Shown: in pieces, positions 49,467 through 56,838 of the stretch
Position numbering within the stretch: the first letter of the stretch is position 1
Layout: each line of letters starts with the position of its first letter
Assembly: GCF_014873875.1 (NCBI RefSeq)
Contig: NZ_JADBEM010000001.1
Coordinates: 10,408,717-10,472,716, forward strand
Origin: Actinopolymorpha pittospori
GTDB taxonomy: Bacteria > Actinomycetota > Actinomycetes > Propionibacteriales > Actinopolymorphaceae
Direction: 5' to 3'
DNA length: 64,000 nucleotides
The notes under the pieces: model-generated
What the model saw: the letters and a program-made list of their open reading frames with translations, nothing else
Database searches by the model: none
Told to the model about the DNA's origin: nothing
Position numbers and translations under genes: made by a program

Positions 49467-49829
49467 ATGCCCAGTGAACTCACCAGGCAGGTGTTCGCTG
49501 CCGTCAATGCCGGTGACGTGACCGCTCTTGTCAGTCGGTTCCTGCCCCCCGATGGGCGCATCGTCTTCGGCAACGCCGAGCCGATGGTCGGCCCCGCCGC
49601 CATCAAGGCTGGGCTGAAGGATTTCTACGGCACGATCAAAGGTCTGCACCACACCGTTGTCAACGAGTGGGTCGTCGGGCCGGACACGATCCTCGAGCTG
49701 TCGGTGCGCTACGACCGGTTGGACGGGCGGAGCGTCACCATACCGGCGGTCACGTTGTTGCACCTCGATGACCAGGGAAGGATCCACGACTACCGGGTGC
49801 TGGTCGATCTGGCACCGGTTTACACCTGA
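49467..49829 (+). CDS. NTF2-like / SnoaL-like domain protein
   Basis: This 120-residue cone-shaped fold protein starts ELTRQVFAAVNAGDVTALVSRFLPPDGRIVFGNAEPMVGP. The sheet strands FYGTIKGLHHTVVNEWVVGPD, ILELSVRYDRLDGRSVTIPAVTLLHLDD and GRIHDYRVLVDLAPVY are typical of the ketosteroid-isomerase-like SnoaL group. It could be an isomerase, cyclase or binding protein; no catalytic set could be fixed. GGGGAGGG lies just before the ATG. A dehydrogenase gene follows 110 bp downstream. Confidence 0.85.
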   Translation: MPSELTRQVFAAVNAGDVTALVSRFLPPDGRIVFGNAEPMVGPAAIKAGLKDFYGTIKGLHHTVVNEWVVGPDTILELSVRYDRLDGRSVTIPAVTLLHLDDQGRIHDYRVLVDLAPVYT

Positions 49830-49939
49830 CCGCCCGCCTCGGAGGTGGATCAGGGGGCCACGAACCGGGCTGTGGAGGCAGGCCCGCCGCGACACGATGT
49901 GGCCATCCCGATCGGCGTGGGTCGTGGAAGGGTTGGGGT

Positions 49940-50971
49940 ATGACGACTACCGGCAAACCACTGAAGTTCGCCGTCCTGGGACTCGACCACGCCCACGTCC
50001 TCGGCCTGATCCGCGGACTGACCGAAGCGGGCGCCGAGTTCGCGGGGCTGTGGAGCGAGACCGACACCAAGCTGAGCGCCGGCGTCGCGGAGCGGGCGCC
50101 CGAGGTGCCGCGGGTCGCCGACGCCAGGCAGCTACTGGAGGACCCGAGCATCGAGCTGGTCGTGACCGCGGCGGTTCCCGCCCGTCGGGCCGAGATCTCG
50201 GTCGAGGCGCTGCGCCACGGCAAGGACGTGGTGGCCGACAAGCCGGGCGCGCTCACCCTGGACCAGCTGGCCGAGGTGCGTGCGGCGGTGGCGGAGTCCG
50301 GCAAGTTCTGGTCGGTGGCGTTCTCGGAGCGGACCGGCTCCCGCGCAACGCTGCACGCGCGGAAGCTGATCGAGGAGGGCGCGATCGGCCGGGTCGTCCA
50401 GACGGTGGGCTTCGGCCCGCACCACCTCCGCCCGGAGACGCGGCCGGCGTGGACGTTCGATCCCGGGCTCGCGGGCGGCATCCTCGCCGACATCGCGTCC
50501 CACCAGGTCGACCAGTTCCTCTATCTCACCGGTTCGACGTCGGCGCAGGTGGTCTCCTCGACCGTCGGCAACTTCGCCCACCCGGACCGGCCGGGCTTCG
50601 AGGACTTCGGTGAGCTGGTGCTGCGCAGCGAGCAGGCGCAGGGCTACGCGCGCGTCGACTGGTACACGCCGAACGGTCTCGGCGTGTGGGGCGACGTACG
50701 CCTGACGATTCTTGGGACCGAGGGCTACATGGAGCTCCGCAAGAACGTCGACCTGCTCGGCCGCCCCGGCGGCGACCACCTCTTCCTCGTCAACGGCGAG
50801 GGCACCAACTACCTGCGAAGCGATGACGTGGAGCTGCCGTACTTCCCGGCGATCCTCGCCGACGTGGTCGAGCGTGGTGACACCGCGATTCCGCAGGAGC
50901 TGGTGTTCACCGCGACCGAGCTCGCCCTCACCGCGCAGCGTGACGCGAACCGGGTGGGCAACCTGCGCTGA
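49940..50971 (+). CDS. Gfo/Idh/MocA family oxidoreductase
   Basis: This intact NAD(P)-dependent dehydrogenase has 343 residues. The Rossmann N-terminus KFAVLGLDHAHVLGLIRGL has His in place of the common GxGxxG glycines. The cofactor-lysine motif is VVADKPGALT near residue 98 (DKP in place of EKP). The C-terminal sheet domain contains FDPGLAGGILADIASHQVDQFLYLTG with the usual Asp-His pair. The GLDHAH variant is typical of a subgroup of the family. The substrate is probably a sugar or polyol. A strong hairpin follows the stop. Confidence 0.9.
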   Translation: MTTTGKPLKFAVLGLDHAHVLGLIRGLTEAGAEFAGLWSETDTKLSAGVAERAPEVPRVADARQLLEDPSIELVVTAAVPARRAEISVEALRHGKDVVADKPGALTLDQLAEVRAAVAESGKFWSVAFSERTGSRATLHARKLIEEGAIGRVVQTVGFGPHHLRPETRPAWTFDPGLAGGILADIASHQVDQFLYLTGSTSAQVVSSTVGNFAHPDRPGFEDFGELVLRSEQAQGYARVDWYTPNGLGVWGDVRLTILGTEGYMELRKNVDLLGRPGGDHLFLVNGEGTNYLRSDDVELPYFPAILADVVERGDTAIPQELVFTATELALTAQRDANRVGNLR

Positions 50972-51006
50972 CCCGCGCCGGCTCTGAACCGGAAGGCTGT
51001 GCCCCC

Positions 51007-51056
51007 GTGGAGGGGGATCGACGACGTTGGCGATCCCCCTCCACCAGGAACGTTCC
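51007..51056 (+). terminator. Terminator hairpin after the dehydrogenase
   Basis: GTGGAGGGGGATCG (51007-51020) pairs perfectly with CGATCCCCCTCCAC (51031-51044), 14 bp. A second palindrome GGAACGTTCC follows at 51047-51056. There is no T-run. Confidence 0.85.
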
Positions 51057-51165
51057 AGAGCCCCCGAAGTTACGGCCCGGGGCATAAATCGGCCAGGTAT
51101 GACGGTGCGTGTTCGCCCGGTGCCCGCGCCGTCACGGCCGTCCGGCTCCGTCCGCACGGCTCCGC

Positions 51166-51196
51166 TTGACATCAACCGCACTTGAGGTTTCAGGGT
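51166..51196 (+). promoter_or_regulatory. MerR/SoxR-type promoter-operator
   Basis: The -35 TTGACA (51166-51171) is followed by the inverted repeat ACATCAA-N6-TTGAGGT (51169-51188, 6 of 7 paired). The -10-like CAGGGT is at 51191-51196, a 19-bp spacer. A long spacer filled by a palindrome is the hallmark of promoters activated by MerR-family proteins. No MerR gene is in the window. Confidence 0.5.
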
Positions 51197-51277
51197 GTTC
51201 TGGTCAGCGAGAGCCCGGGCCGCGGCTGCCGACAACTCGTCGTCGGCCCGTACACGTGCGGAGGTCGGAAGACCACG

Positions 51278-51694
51278 ATGTCATTCACGCAGGCCGAGAT
51301 CGCCTACCTGACCAGCCAGCGTCTGGGCCGGTTGGCCACCGCCCAACCGGACGGGACGCTTCAGGTCAGCCCGGTCGCCTTCCGCTACAACGCCGACCTC
51401 GCGACGATCGACGTCAGTGGCTACAACATGGCCGCCAGCAGGAAGTACCGCAACGTGGTCGGCGGTGCCCCGGTCGCCTTCGTCGTCGACGACGTACCGT
51501 CCACGGATCCGTGGCGGGTTCGCTGCCTGGAGATCAGGGGCCTGGGCGAGGCGGTCGAGTTCCCGGCCGAGTCCGCGACGGGAAGCCCCAGGGCCGCCAT
51601 CCGGGTGCACCCGCGACGGATCATCAGCTTCGGCCTGGAGGCGGAGGACGTCGACCCGCACCTGCTGGTCCCGAACAAGCGCAACGTGGCGTGA
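51278..51694 (+). CDS. PPOX-class F420-dependent oxidoreductase
   Basis: This 138-residue split-barrel protein reads TQAEIAYLTSQRLGRLATAQPDGTLQVSPVAFRYN at the N-terminus, then IDVSGYNMAASRKYRNVVGG, VAFVVDDVPSTDPWRVRCLE and a final RIISFGLE, as in the subgroup described as PPOX-class F420-dependent enzymes of actinobacteria. The substrate is unknown. The ATG gives the family-typical start; GGAGG is about 13 nt upstream, farther than usual. It is preceded by a MerR-type promoter, so induction by stress or a small molecule is plausible. Confidence 0.87.
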   Translation: MSFTQAEIAYLTSQRLGRLATAQPDGTLQVSPVAFRYNADLATIDVSGYNMAASRKYRNVVGGAPVAFVVDDVPSTDPWRVRCLEIRGLGEAVEFPAESATGSPRAAIRVHPRRIISFGLEAEDVDPHLLVPNKRNVA

Positions 51695-51822
51695 CGGAGA
51701 AGTCCCCGGCGGTGGCCACGAGGTCGGGCCGACGAAAGCGAACATCGGATGAACAACGCCCGACGAACAAGGACGATGGGCCGCATGTACGGGCCGGCTT
51801 TCCGCTGGCTCCGTAGCAATTG

Positions 51823-51837
51823 AGCACTCTGGGTGCT
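51823..51837. promoter_or_regulatory. Inverted repeat upstream of the aldo/keto reductase
   Basis: AGCAC-N5-GTGCT lies 58 bp before the reductase ATG in a 201-bp gap. It is a candidate operator. Nothing else was recognised in the gap. Confidence 0.3.
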
Positions 51838-51895
51838 GAAAGCGAGCGATCCCCGTTGTTGGACGCGTGGCCGTGTCAGCCAGATGATGGAGGTC

Positions 51896-52861
51896 ATGGA
51901 ATTCACCCACCTCGGCCGAACCGGCCTCAAAGTCAGCCGCCTGTGTCTCGGCACCATGAACTTCGGACCGCTCACGTCCGAGGCGGACTCGCACGCGATC
52001 ATGGACGCCGGCCATGACAAGGGCATCAACTTCTTCGACACCGCCAACGGCTACGGCGGTGAGGGCCACCGGGGCCGTACCGAGGAGATCGTCGGCCGCT
52101 GGTTCGCCCAGGGTGGGGGCCGCCGCGAGCGGACCGTCCTGGCCACCAAGGTCTACGGCGACATGGGCGACGACTGGCCGAACTCCGGCAAGCTGTCCGC
52201 GCTGAGCATCCGTCGCAACCTCGACGCCAGCCTCAAGCGTCTGCAGACCGACTACGTCGACCTCTACCAGTTCCACCACGTCGACCGGGACACGCCGTGG
52301 GACGAGATCTGGCAGGCCCTCGAGGTGGCCGTCGCCCAGGGCAAGGTGCTCTACGTCGGCAGCAGCAACTTCGCCGGCTGGCACATCTCGCAGGCGCAGG
52401 CCGCCGCCGAGAAGCGGAACTTCCTCGGCCTGGTCAGCGAGCAGTCGAAGTACAGCCTGCTCACCCGGGCCATCGAGCTCGAGGTGATCCCGGCCGCGGA
52501 GCACTACGGCCTCGGCATCATTCCGTGGTCGCCGCTCGCCGGTGGCCTGCTCGGTGGTGTGCTCCGCAAGGAGAACGAGGGCAAGCGTCGCCAGCAGGCG
52601 GACGCGATCGAGCGGCACCGCTCCCAGCTGGAGCAGTTCGAGAAGCTCGCCGCCGAGCTCGGGCACGAGCCGGGCGACATCGCGCTGGCCTGGATCCTCG
52701 CCCAGCGCGCCATCACCGCCCCGATCATCGGGCCACGCACCATGGAGCAGCTCGACGCCGCCGAGCGGGCGCTCAGCGTCAAGCTCGACGAGGAGGCGCT
52801 GGCCAAGCTCGACGCGATCTTCCCGGGTCACAAGACCGCGCCCGAGGACTACGCCTGGTAG
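51896..52861 (+). CDS. Aldo/keto reductase
   Basis: This 321-residue NADPH-dependent TIM-barrel reductase has the tetrad Asp (FFDTANGYG), Tyr in the same motif, Lys (VLATKVYGDMG) and His (LYQFHHVDRDTP). YVGSSNFAGWHISQA and the C-terminal AWILAQRAITAPIIGPRTMEQLD, which holds the cofactor phosphate, are family marks. It resembles the AKR11/YhdN-like group. The ATG is chosen by family alignment; GGAGG is only 2 nt away, and ATG at 51884 is an alternative. A strong terminator follows. Confidence 0.92.
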   Translation: MEFTHLGRTGLKVSRLCLGTMNFGPLTSEADSHAIMDAGHDKGINFFDTANGYGGEGHRGRTEEIVGRWFAQGGGRRERTVLATKVYGDMGDDWPNSGKLSALSIRRNLDASLKRLQTDYVDLYQFHHVDRDTPWDEIWQALEVAVAQGKVLYVGSSNFAGWHISQAQAAAEKRNFLGLVSEQSKYSLLTRAIELEVIPAAEHYGLGIIPWSPLAGGLLGGVLRKENEGKRRQQADAIERHRSQLEQFEKLAAELGHEPGDIALAWILAQRAITAPIIGPRTMEQLDAAERALSVKLDEEALAKLDAIFPGHKTAPEDYAW

Positions 52862-52920
52862 ACAGGCGCCCCCGGTCCTCGCGCCAGACAGCTGTTCTCG
52901 CGCCCGGTCCCCGCGCCAGC

Positions 52921-52964
52921 AGGTGAAGGGGCGTCCGACGTTCGCGTCGGGCGCCCCTTCACCT
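52921..52964 (+). terminator. 20-bp stem terminator with TTCG loop
   Basis: The arms at 52921-52940 and 52945-52964 are complementary over 20 bp with one T-G pair; the left arm opens AGGTGAAGGGGCG and the loop is TTCG. It is a very stable hairpin after the aldo/keto reductase gene. Confidence 0.9.
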
Positions 52965-53016
52965 TGTCCGCCCCTCCCCGATCGCCCTCCGGTTGGCTCG
53001 ATCGGCAATCCAATTC

Positions 53017-53037
53017 GGTGGAACTGGCTCTTCCACC
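53017..53037. promoter_or_regulatory. Candidate operator upstream of the aminotransferase
   Basis: GGTGGAA-N7-TTCCACC is a perfect 7-7-7 inverted repeat, 28 bp before the ATG. Its size would suit a dimeric repressor. No regulator gene is adjacent on that side. Confidence 0.45.
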
Positions 53038-53065
53038 GCGGTGTAGCCGCTCCCAGCATGGAGCC

Positions 53066-54175
53066 ATGACCACGTTCGCGCCCAGTGCCATGACCGCCCT
53101 GACCGACAGCGCGGTGCGCTACGACCTCGCGGAAAGTACCTGCCCGGGGCTGACCCTCGAGGAGCTCGTCGACCCGCGCGAGCTCGCCGAAGTGGCGCTC
53201 GGTTACGGCACCTCGCGTGGCGACCTGCGGCTGCGCGACCTGGTCGCCGCGGGCGTCGGGGTGGACGCCGACCAGGTGTTGGTCACGGTCGGCGCGATCG
53301 AGGCGATGTTCCTCCTCGCCCAGACGACATGCCGTCCCGGTGACCGGGTTCTCCTCACCACGCCGTGCTTTCCGCCCGCGCGGACGGTCCCGGAAAGACT
53401 CGGTGCCCAGGTGGAGGTCGTGCCGCTGTCCTTCGACGACGGCTACCGGCTGCCGCTGGACAGGTTCACCGCCGCGCTCACGCCGAGGACCCGGCTGGTG
53501 TCGCTGGCCTCGCCGCAGAATCCCTCCGGCGTCCGGCTCACCGACACCGACCTGCGCGCCTTGCTCACCGCGGTGGACAGACGCGCACCCGAAGCGGTCG
53601 TGCTGATCGACGAGACCTACCGCGAGGCCACCTACGGCGACGATCCGACACCTCGGTCGGCGGCCACGACGGCGTCGCGGGTCGTCACCTGTTCCTCGCT
53701 GTCCAAGGCGCACGGCGCTCCCGGGCTGCGGGTCGGGTGGCTGACCACCACCGACGTCGACCTGTACGAAAGGCTGCGCGCCGCGAAGTTCAACACCACC
53801 ATCGCCTGCCCCGCGCTCGAGGAGTTTCTCGCCGTAGGAGCACTCCGCCGCAGCGCCGAGATCCTCGCGCCACGCGCCAAGCGACTCGGGCAGGGGCTTG
53901 CCGAACTGTTGGACTGGGCACAGGACCAGCCCGTGGACATCGTCGCGCCGGACGGCGGAGCCATGTGCTGCCTCCGGCTGCCCGCCGACCGGTTCTCAGA
54001 CGACGCGGTCGTGGCCTTCTACGCCCGCCTCAACGACCTCGACACCCGAGTGGCACCGGGCTCCTGGTTCGGCGAGCACGACCGGGTCTTCCGGCTCGGT
54101 TTCGGCCACCTCCCCGCCGAGGACTTCACCGCCGCGCTGGGCCAACTCGCCCGCGCTCTGTCCGACCATCGGTGA
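53066..54175 (+). CDS. PLP-dependent aminotransferase class I/II
   Basis: This 369-residue fold-type I enzyme has TVGAIEAMFLLAQTTCRPGD, the ring-stacking region FPPARTVPERLG, SPQNPSGVRLTDTDL, the PLP aspartate in VLIDETYREATYG, the Schiff-base lysine in CSSLSKAHGAPGLRVGWL near residue 217, and the C-terminal carboxylate arginine in VFRLGFGHL. The N-terminus is short, as in small class I enzymes of the MalY/PatB or capreomycidine-synthase kind. The substrate is unknown. The ATG follows the only GGAG in reach. It converges on the HTH gene. Confidence 0.9.
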   Translation: MTTFAPSAMTALTDSAVRYDLAESTCPGLTLEELVDPRELAEVALGYGTSRGDLRLRDLVAAGVGVDADQVLVTVGAIEAMFLLAQTTCRPGDRVLLTTPCFPPARTVPERLGAQVEVVPLSFDDGYRLPLDRFTAALTPRTRLVSLASPQNPSGVRLTDTDLRALLTAVDRRAPEAVVLIDETYREATYGDDPTPRSAATTASRVVTCSSLSKAHGAPGLRVGWLTTTDVDLYERLRAAKFNTTIACPALEEFLAVGALRRSAEILAPRAKRLGQGLAELLDWAQDQPVDIVAPDGGAMCCLRLPADRFSDDAVVAFYARLNDLDTRVAPGSWFGEHDRVFRLGFGHLPAEDFTAALGQLARALSDHR

Positions 54176-54219
54176 GGACGCGAAGGGCCGGTGCGTGAGC
54201 GGAACGCCGATCGTGGACC

Positions 54220-54780
54220 TCACGCGCGTTCCGGATCAGGTGGTGCACCGCTGGGCGGCTCGGTCGGAAACAGGATCGGGCTGAGCAGGTGCCGCGTCCG
54301 CCCGGGTTCGGGTTCGTTGCCGATGTGGCGCACGATCACCTCGCGAAGCTCGCTGATCAGCTGAGCTCGCTCGTCCTCGTCGAGCCAGATCGCGTGCTGG
54401 CGGTAGCCGACCAGATCGGCGGCCGGGTCGGCGTCGTCCCGGTCGAGGTAGGCGTTGAACTCGGCGAGCAGGATGGCCATGGCCAGCGCGAACACGCGAC
54501 GGTGGTCGTCCGGCGTCGCGGACGCGGCCTTCCCGGCGTCGACCACGGCGCGTTCCGGGCGTAGGCGGTAGCGGCGTTCGACGGCGCCGCGCACCCGGTG
54601 TTCGCCGTCCACCTCGAGGATTCCGCCGTCGGCCAGCAGTCCGACGTGCCGGTAGACGGTGGCCTTGGAGACGTCCGGGAGGAGGGCGCACAGCTCGGTG
54701 GTCGTCAGTGCACGGCCGCCGGTCATGGCGTGCACGACGCGGAGCCGCACCGGGTGCAGGAGCAGGTCCACCGTGTCCAT
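54220..54780 (-). CDS. ArsR-like winged-helix transcription regulator
   Basis: This 186-residue regulator has an N-terminal winged helix: DLLLHPVRLRVVHAMTGGRALTTTELCALLPDVSKATVYRHVGLLADGGIL and the wing VDGEHRVRGAVERRYRL (about residues 5-75). The C-terminal helical domain (HRRVFALAMAILLAEFNAYLD, DEDERAQLISELREVIVRH) belongs to the common actinobacterial 'helix-turn-helix plus ligand domain' group. It is divergent from an alpha/beta hydrolase, with a palindrome in the 65-bp gap. It is very likely the repressor of that gene. Confidence 0.9.
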   Translation of the reverse strand: MDTVDLLLHPVRLRVVHAMTGGRALTTTELCALLPDVSKATVYRHVGLLADGGILEVDGEHRVRGAVERRYRLRPERAVVDAGKAASATPDDHRRVFALAMAILLAEFNAYLDRDDADPAADLVGYRQHAIWLDEDERAQLISELREVIVRHIGNEPEPGRTRHLLSPILFPTEPPSGAPPDPERA

Positions 54781-54807
54781 CGCCCTACGATCTCACATCT
54801 GATACGT

Positions 54808-54823
54808 TTCTCAAACTTGAGAA
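54808..54823. promoter_or_regulatory. Operator between the HTH regulator and the hydrolase
   Basis: TTCTCAA-AC-TTGAGAA is a perfect 7-2-7 inverted repeat midway between the two starts, with flanking CGTT and AACG extending the symmetry with a small offset. Confidence 0.7.
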
Positions 54824-54845
54824 CGTTCGGTCGAGGGAGACGCCC

Positions 54846-55784
54846 ATGCCCACCCAGTCGTCCGCGGCCCGCCCACCGGCGGCCGTCATCCCCGAACCCC
54901 CGTTGGGTCGCTGGTACGACGTCGACGGACGGCGGCTGATGCTGTACCGCTCCGGCGCCGGAGGTCCGGCCGTGGTGTTCGTACCCGGGTCCGGCCTGGT
55001 CGGCCTGGACTACCTCAACGTCCACGACCGGGTCGCCGAGCTGACCACCAGCGTCCTCTACGACCGGGCCGGGACGGGGTGGAGCGAACCGGTCCAGCTC
55101 CCCCGCACCGCCGGGGAGGTCACCGACGAACTCCGGGACCTGCTGCGCGTCGCCGACGTGCCCGCCCCCTACGTCCTGGTCGGCCACTCCCTGGGCGGAG
55201 GCTACGCACGCCACTACGCCCAACGCTTCCCCGACGAGGTGGCCGGCCTGCTCCTGCTGGACCCCACGCACGAGGAGATGCTCAACCGCGCTCCCGAACA
55301 GGTGGTGGAGCTGCTGGCCCAGATGAAGAGCCAGGAGCTCCCCGAGGCGACACCGGAACAACTCCAGGCCGCCCGCGGCCCCATCGTCGATCTCCTGGCG
55401 ACGTGGCCGGACTCGGTCCGGGACGCTCTCGTCGACCGCCACCTCGCGACCTACCGGGCCAGTTGGGAGGAGGACAAGAACCTCTACGGCGAGGTCGCCG
55501 ACGAACTCCGGAACGCACCGGCGGTCCCCGACATACCGATGATCGTGGTCAGCGCCGTCGGTCACGACGAGACCCAGGCCCGGATATGGCCCGCCGAACT
55601 CCTGGCGGAGATCAACGAGCGCAAGCTCGCGTTGCACGCCGAACTGGCCGCGTCGGTTCCCCGCGGCGAGCACCGTGTCCTCGACGACGCCGGGCACGCC
55701 TGGATGCACGAGGAACGCCGGCACGCCGTACTGCAGGCGATCGGCGACCTCCTACGCCTGACAAGGAAACCGGTCCGGGAATAA
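54846..55784 (+). CDS. Alpha/beta hydrolase
   Basis: This 312-residue alpha/beta-fold hydrolase has the nucleophile elbow LVGHSLGGGYARHYA (Ser near residue 116), the oxyanion loop VVFVPGSGLVGLDYLNV, the acid in LLLDPTHEEML or later, and the catalytic His in DDAGHAWMHEE. It resembles haloalkane-dehalogenase/epoxide-hydrolase-like and proline-iminopeptidase-like members; the substrate is unknown. GAGGGAG precedes the ATG. It is divergent from its probable repressor. A PhyH-type gene starts 39 bp downstream and may be co-transcribed. Confidence 0.92.
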   Translation: MPTQSSAARPPAAVIPEPPLGRWYDVDGRRLMLYRSGAGGPAVVFVPGSGLVGLDYLNVHDRVAELTTSVLYDRAGTGWSEPVQLPRTAGEVTDELRDLLRVADVPAPYVLVGHSLGGGYARHYAQRFPDEVAGLLLLDPTHEEMLNRAPEQVVELLAQMKSQELPEATPEQLQAARGPIVDLLATWPDSVRDALVDRHLATYRASWEEDKNLYGEVADELRNAPAVPDIPMIVVSAVGHDETQARIWPAELLAEINERKLALHAELAASVPRGEHRVLDDAGHAWMHEERRHAVLQAIGDLLRLTRKPVRE

Positions 55785-55823
55785 CCCTTTGCGACGTCCA
55801 GGCCACGTCACGAAACTGGGGAG

Positions 55824-56615
55824 ATGCTCACCGCAGAACAACGCGCGGAGTTCGATCTAACCGGGATCGTCAAGCTCGAGGGCGCCTTCTCGGCCGCCGA
55901 CGCGAGCGCCATGCGTGCGGTCGTGTGGAAGGAACTCGCCGTACGCCACGGCATCCACGAGGACGACCCGTCGACGTGGACGCCGCACTACGTCAGTGGC
56001 ATGAAAACCACCAAACGGCACCCGGCGTTCCAGGCGATCCTCGGCCCGCCCCTGCGCGCGGCACTCGACGACCTGCTCGGGCCAGGGCGATGGCAGGAGC
56101 CCAAGCATCAGGGCCAGGTGCTGGTGACCCTGCCCAACGCCGACAGCTGGCGGGTGCCGCACCACATGTGGCACACCGACGTCGGCTACGACACGCCACC
56201 CGGGCAGCTCATCGGCGTGAAGCACTGGGCGTTCGTCGACGCCGTCGAGCCGGGTGGCGGCGGGACGGTCCAGCTGGCCGGCTCCCACCGCCTGCTGGAG
56301 CGCTACGTGTCCCAACTGCCGGCCGACAAGCGGGAGTACAAACACGTCCGGGACAGCTTCCTCAGGTCCCACCCGTGGCTGCGAGGACTCAGCAAGCCCG
56401 ACGACGACCCGGACCGCAACCGTCGCCTGATGGACGTCGACACCGACATCGACGGCCTGCCCGCCCGCGTCGTCGAGCTCACCGGCCGGCCGGGCGACGT
56501 GTATCTCACCCACCTGTGGGTGATGCACGCCGCGGCTCCGAACGCGAGCGCCCGACCCCGCATGATGCGCAGCCGGCCCTTTTACCCCCTCGACGCCGGG
56601 CCCGCCCCGGAGTAG
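55824..56615 (+). CDS. Phytanoyl-CoA dioxygenase (PhyH) family protein, second copy
   Basis: This 263-residue Fe(II)/2-oxoglutarate oxygenase family protein has the iron motif HHMWHTDVGYDTPPG (His-x-Asp) and the distal His in HLWVMHAAAPNASARPRMM with the 2-oxoglutarate arginine following. An insertion with RSHPWLRGLSKPDDDPDRNR lies between them. It is only distantly similar to the PhyH protein at 12 kb. It is close behind the alpha/beta hydrolase, so one transcript is likely. The substrate is unknown. Confidence 0.88.
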   Translation: MLTAEQRAEFDLTGIVKLEGAFSAADASAMRAVVWKELAVRHGIHEDDPSTWTPHYVSGMKTTKRHPAFQAILGPPLRAALDDLLGPGRWQEPKHQGQVLVTLPNADSWRVPHHMWHTDVGYDTPPGQLIGVKHWAFVDAVEPGGGGTVQLAGSHRLLERYVSQLPADKREYKHVRDSFLRSHPWLRGLSKPDDDPDRNRRLMDVDTDIDGLPARVVELTGRPGDVYLTHLWVMHAAAPNASARPRMMRSRPFYPLDAGPAPE

Positions 56616-56647
56616 CCGCGCACGACGCCGGGCCACGGCGCTGCGGC

Positions 56648-56675
56648 ACGGCGTGGACTACGCCGTTCCGGGAAC
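56648..56675 (+). terminator. Hairpin pair after the second PhyH gene
   Basis: ACGGCG (56648-56653) pairs with CGCCGT (56661-56666), and the overlapping palindrome GTTCCGGGAAC sits at 56665-56675. It is a plausible terminator. The remaining 160 bp before the amidase show no gene. Confidence 0.4.
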
Positions 56676-56838
56676 ACGTCAGCGGCGTATCAGGCCCCGA
56701 ACTCCGACGTCTCCGCAGCTCAGAGCGGGTACGAACGGCTCGAACACCCGGCGTAACCAAACGCATACCAGAGCGACACCGCCCTGCAACCTCACCGCCG
56801 GACCGTCTTACCAGCGGCACGGATGAGGGGAGTACGGA

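Noticed and set aside
51281..53713. An 810-codon minus-strand frame over PPOX, aldo/keto reductase and aminotransferase
   Set aside because: It is antisense to three genes with intact active-site motifs and shows no domain of its own.
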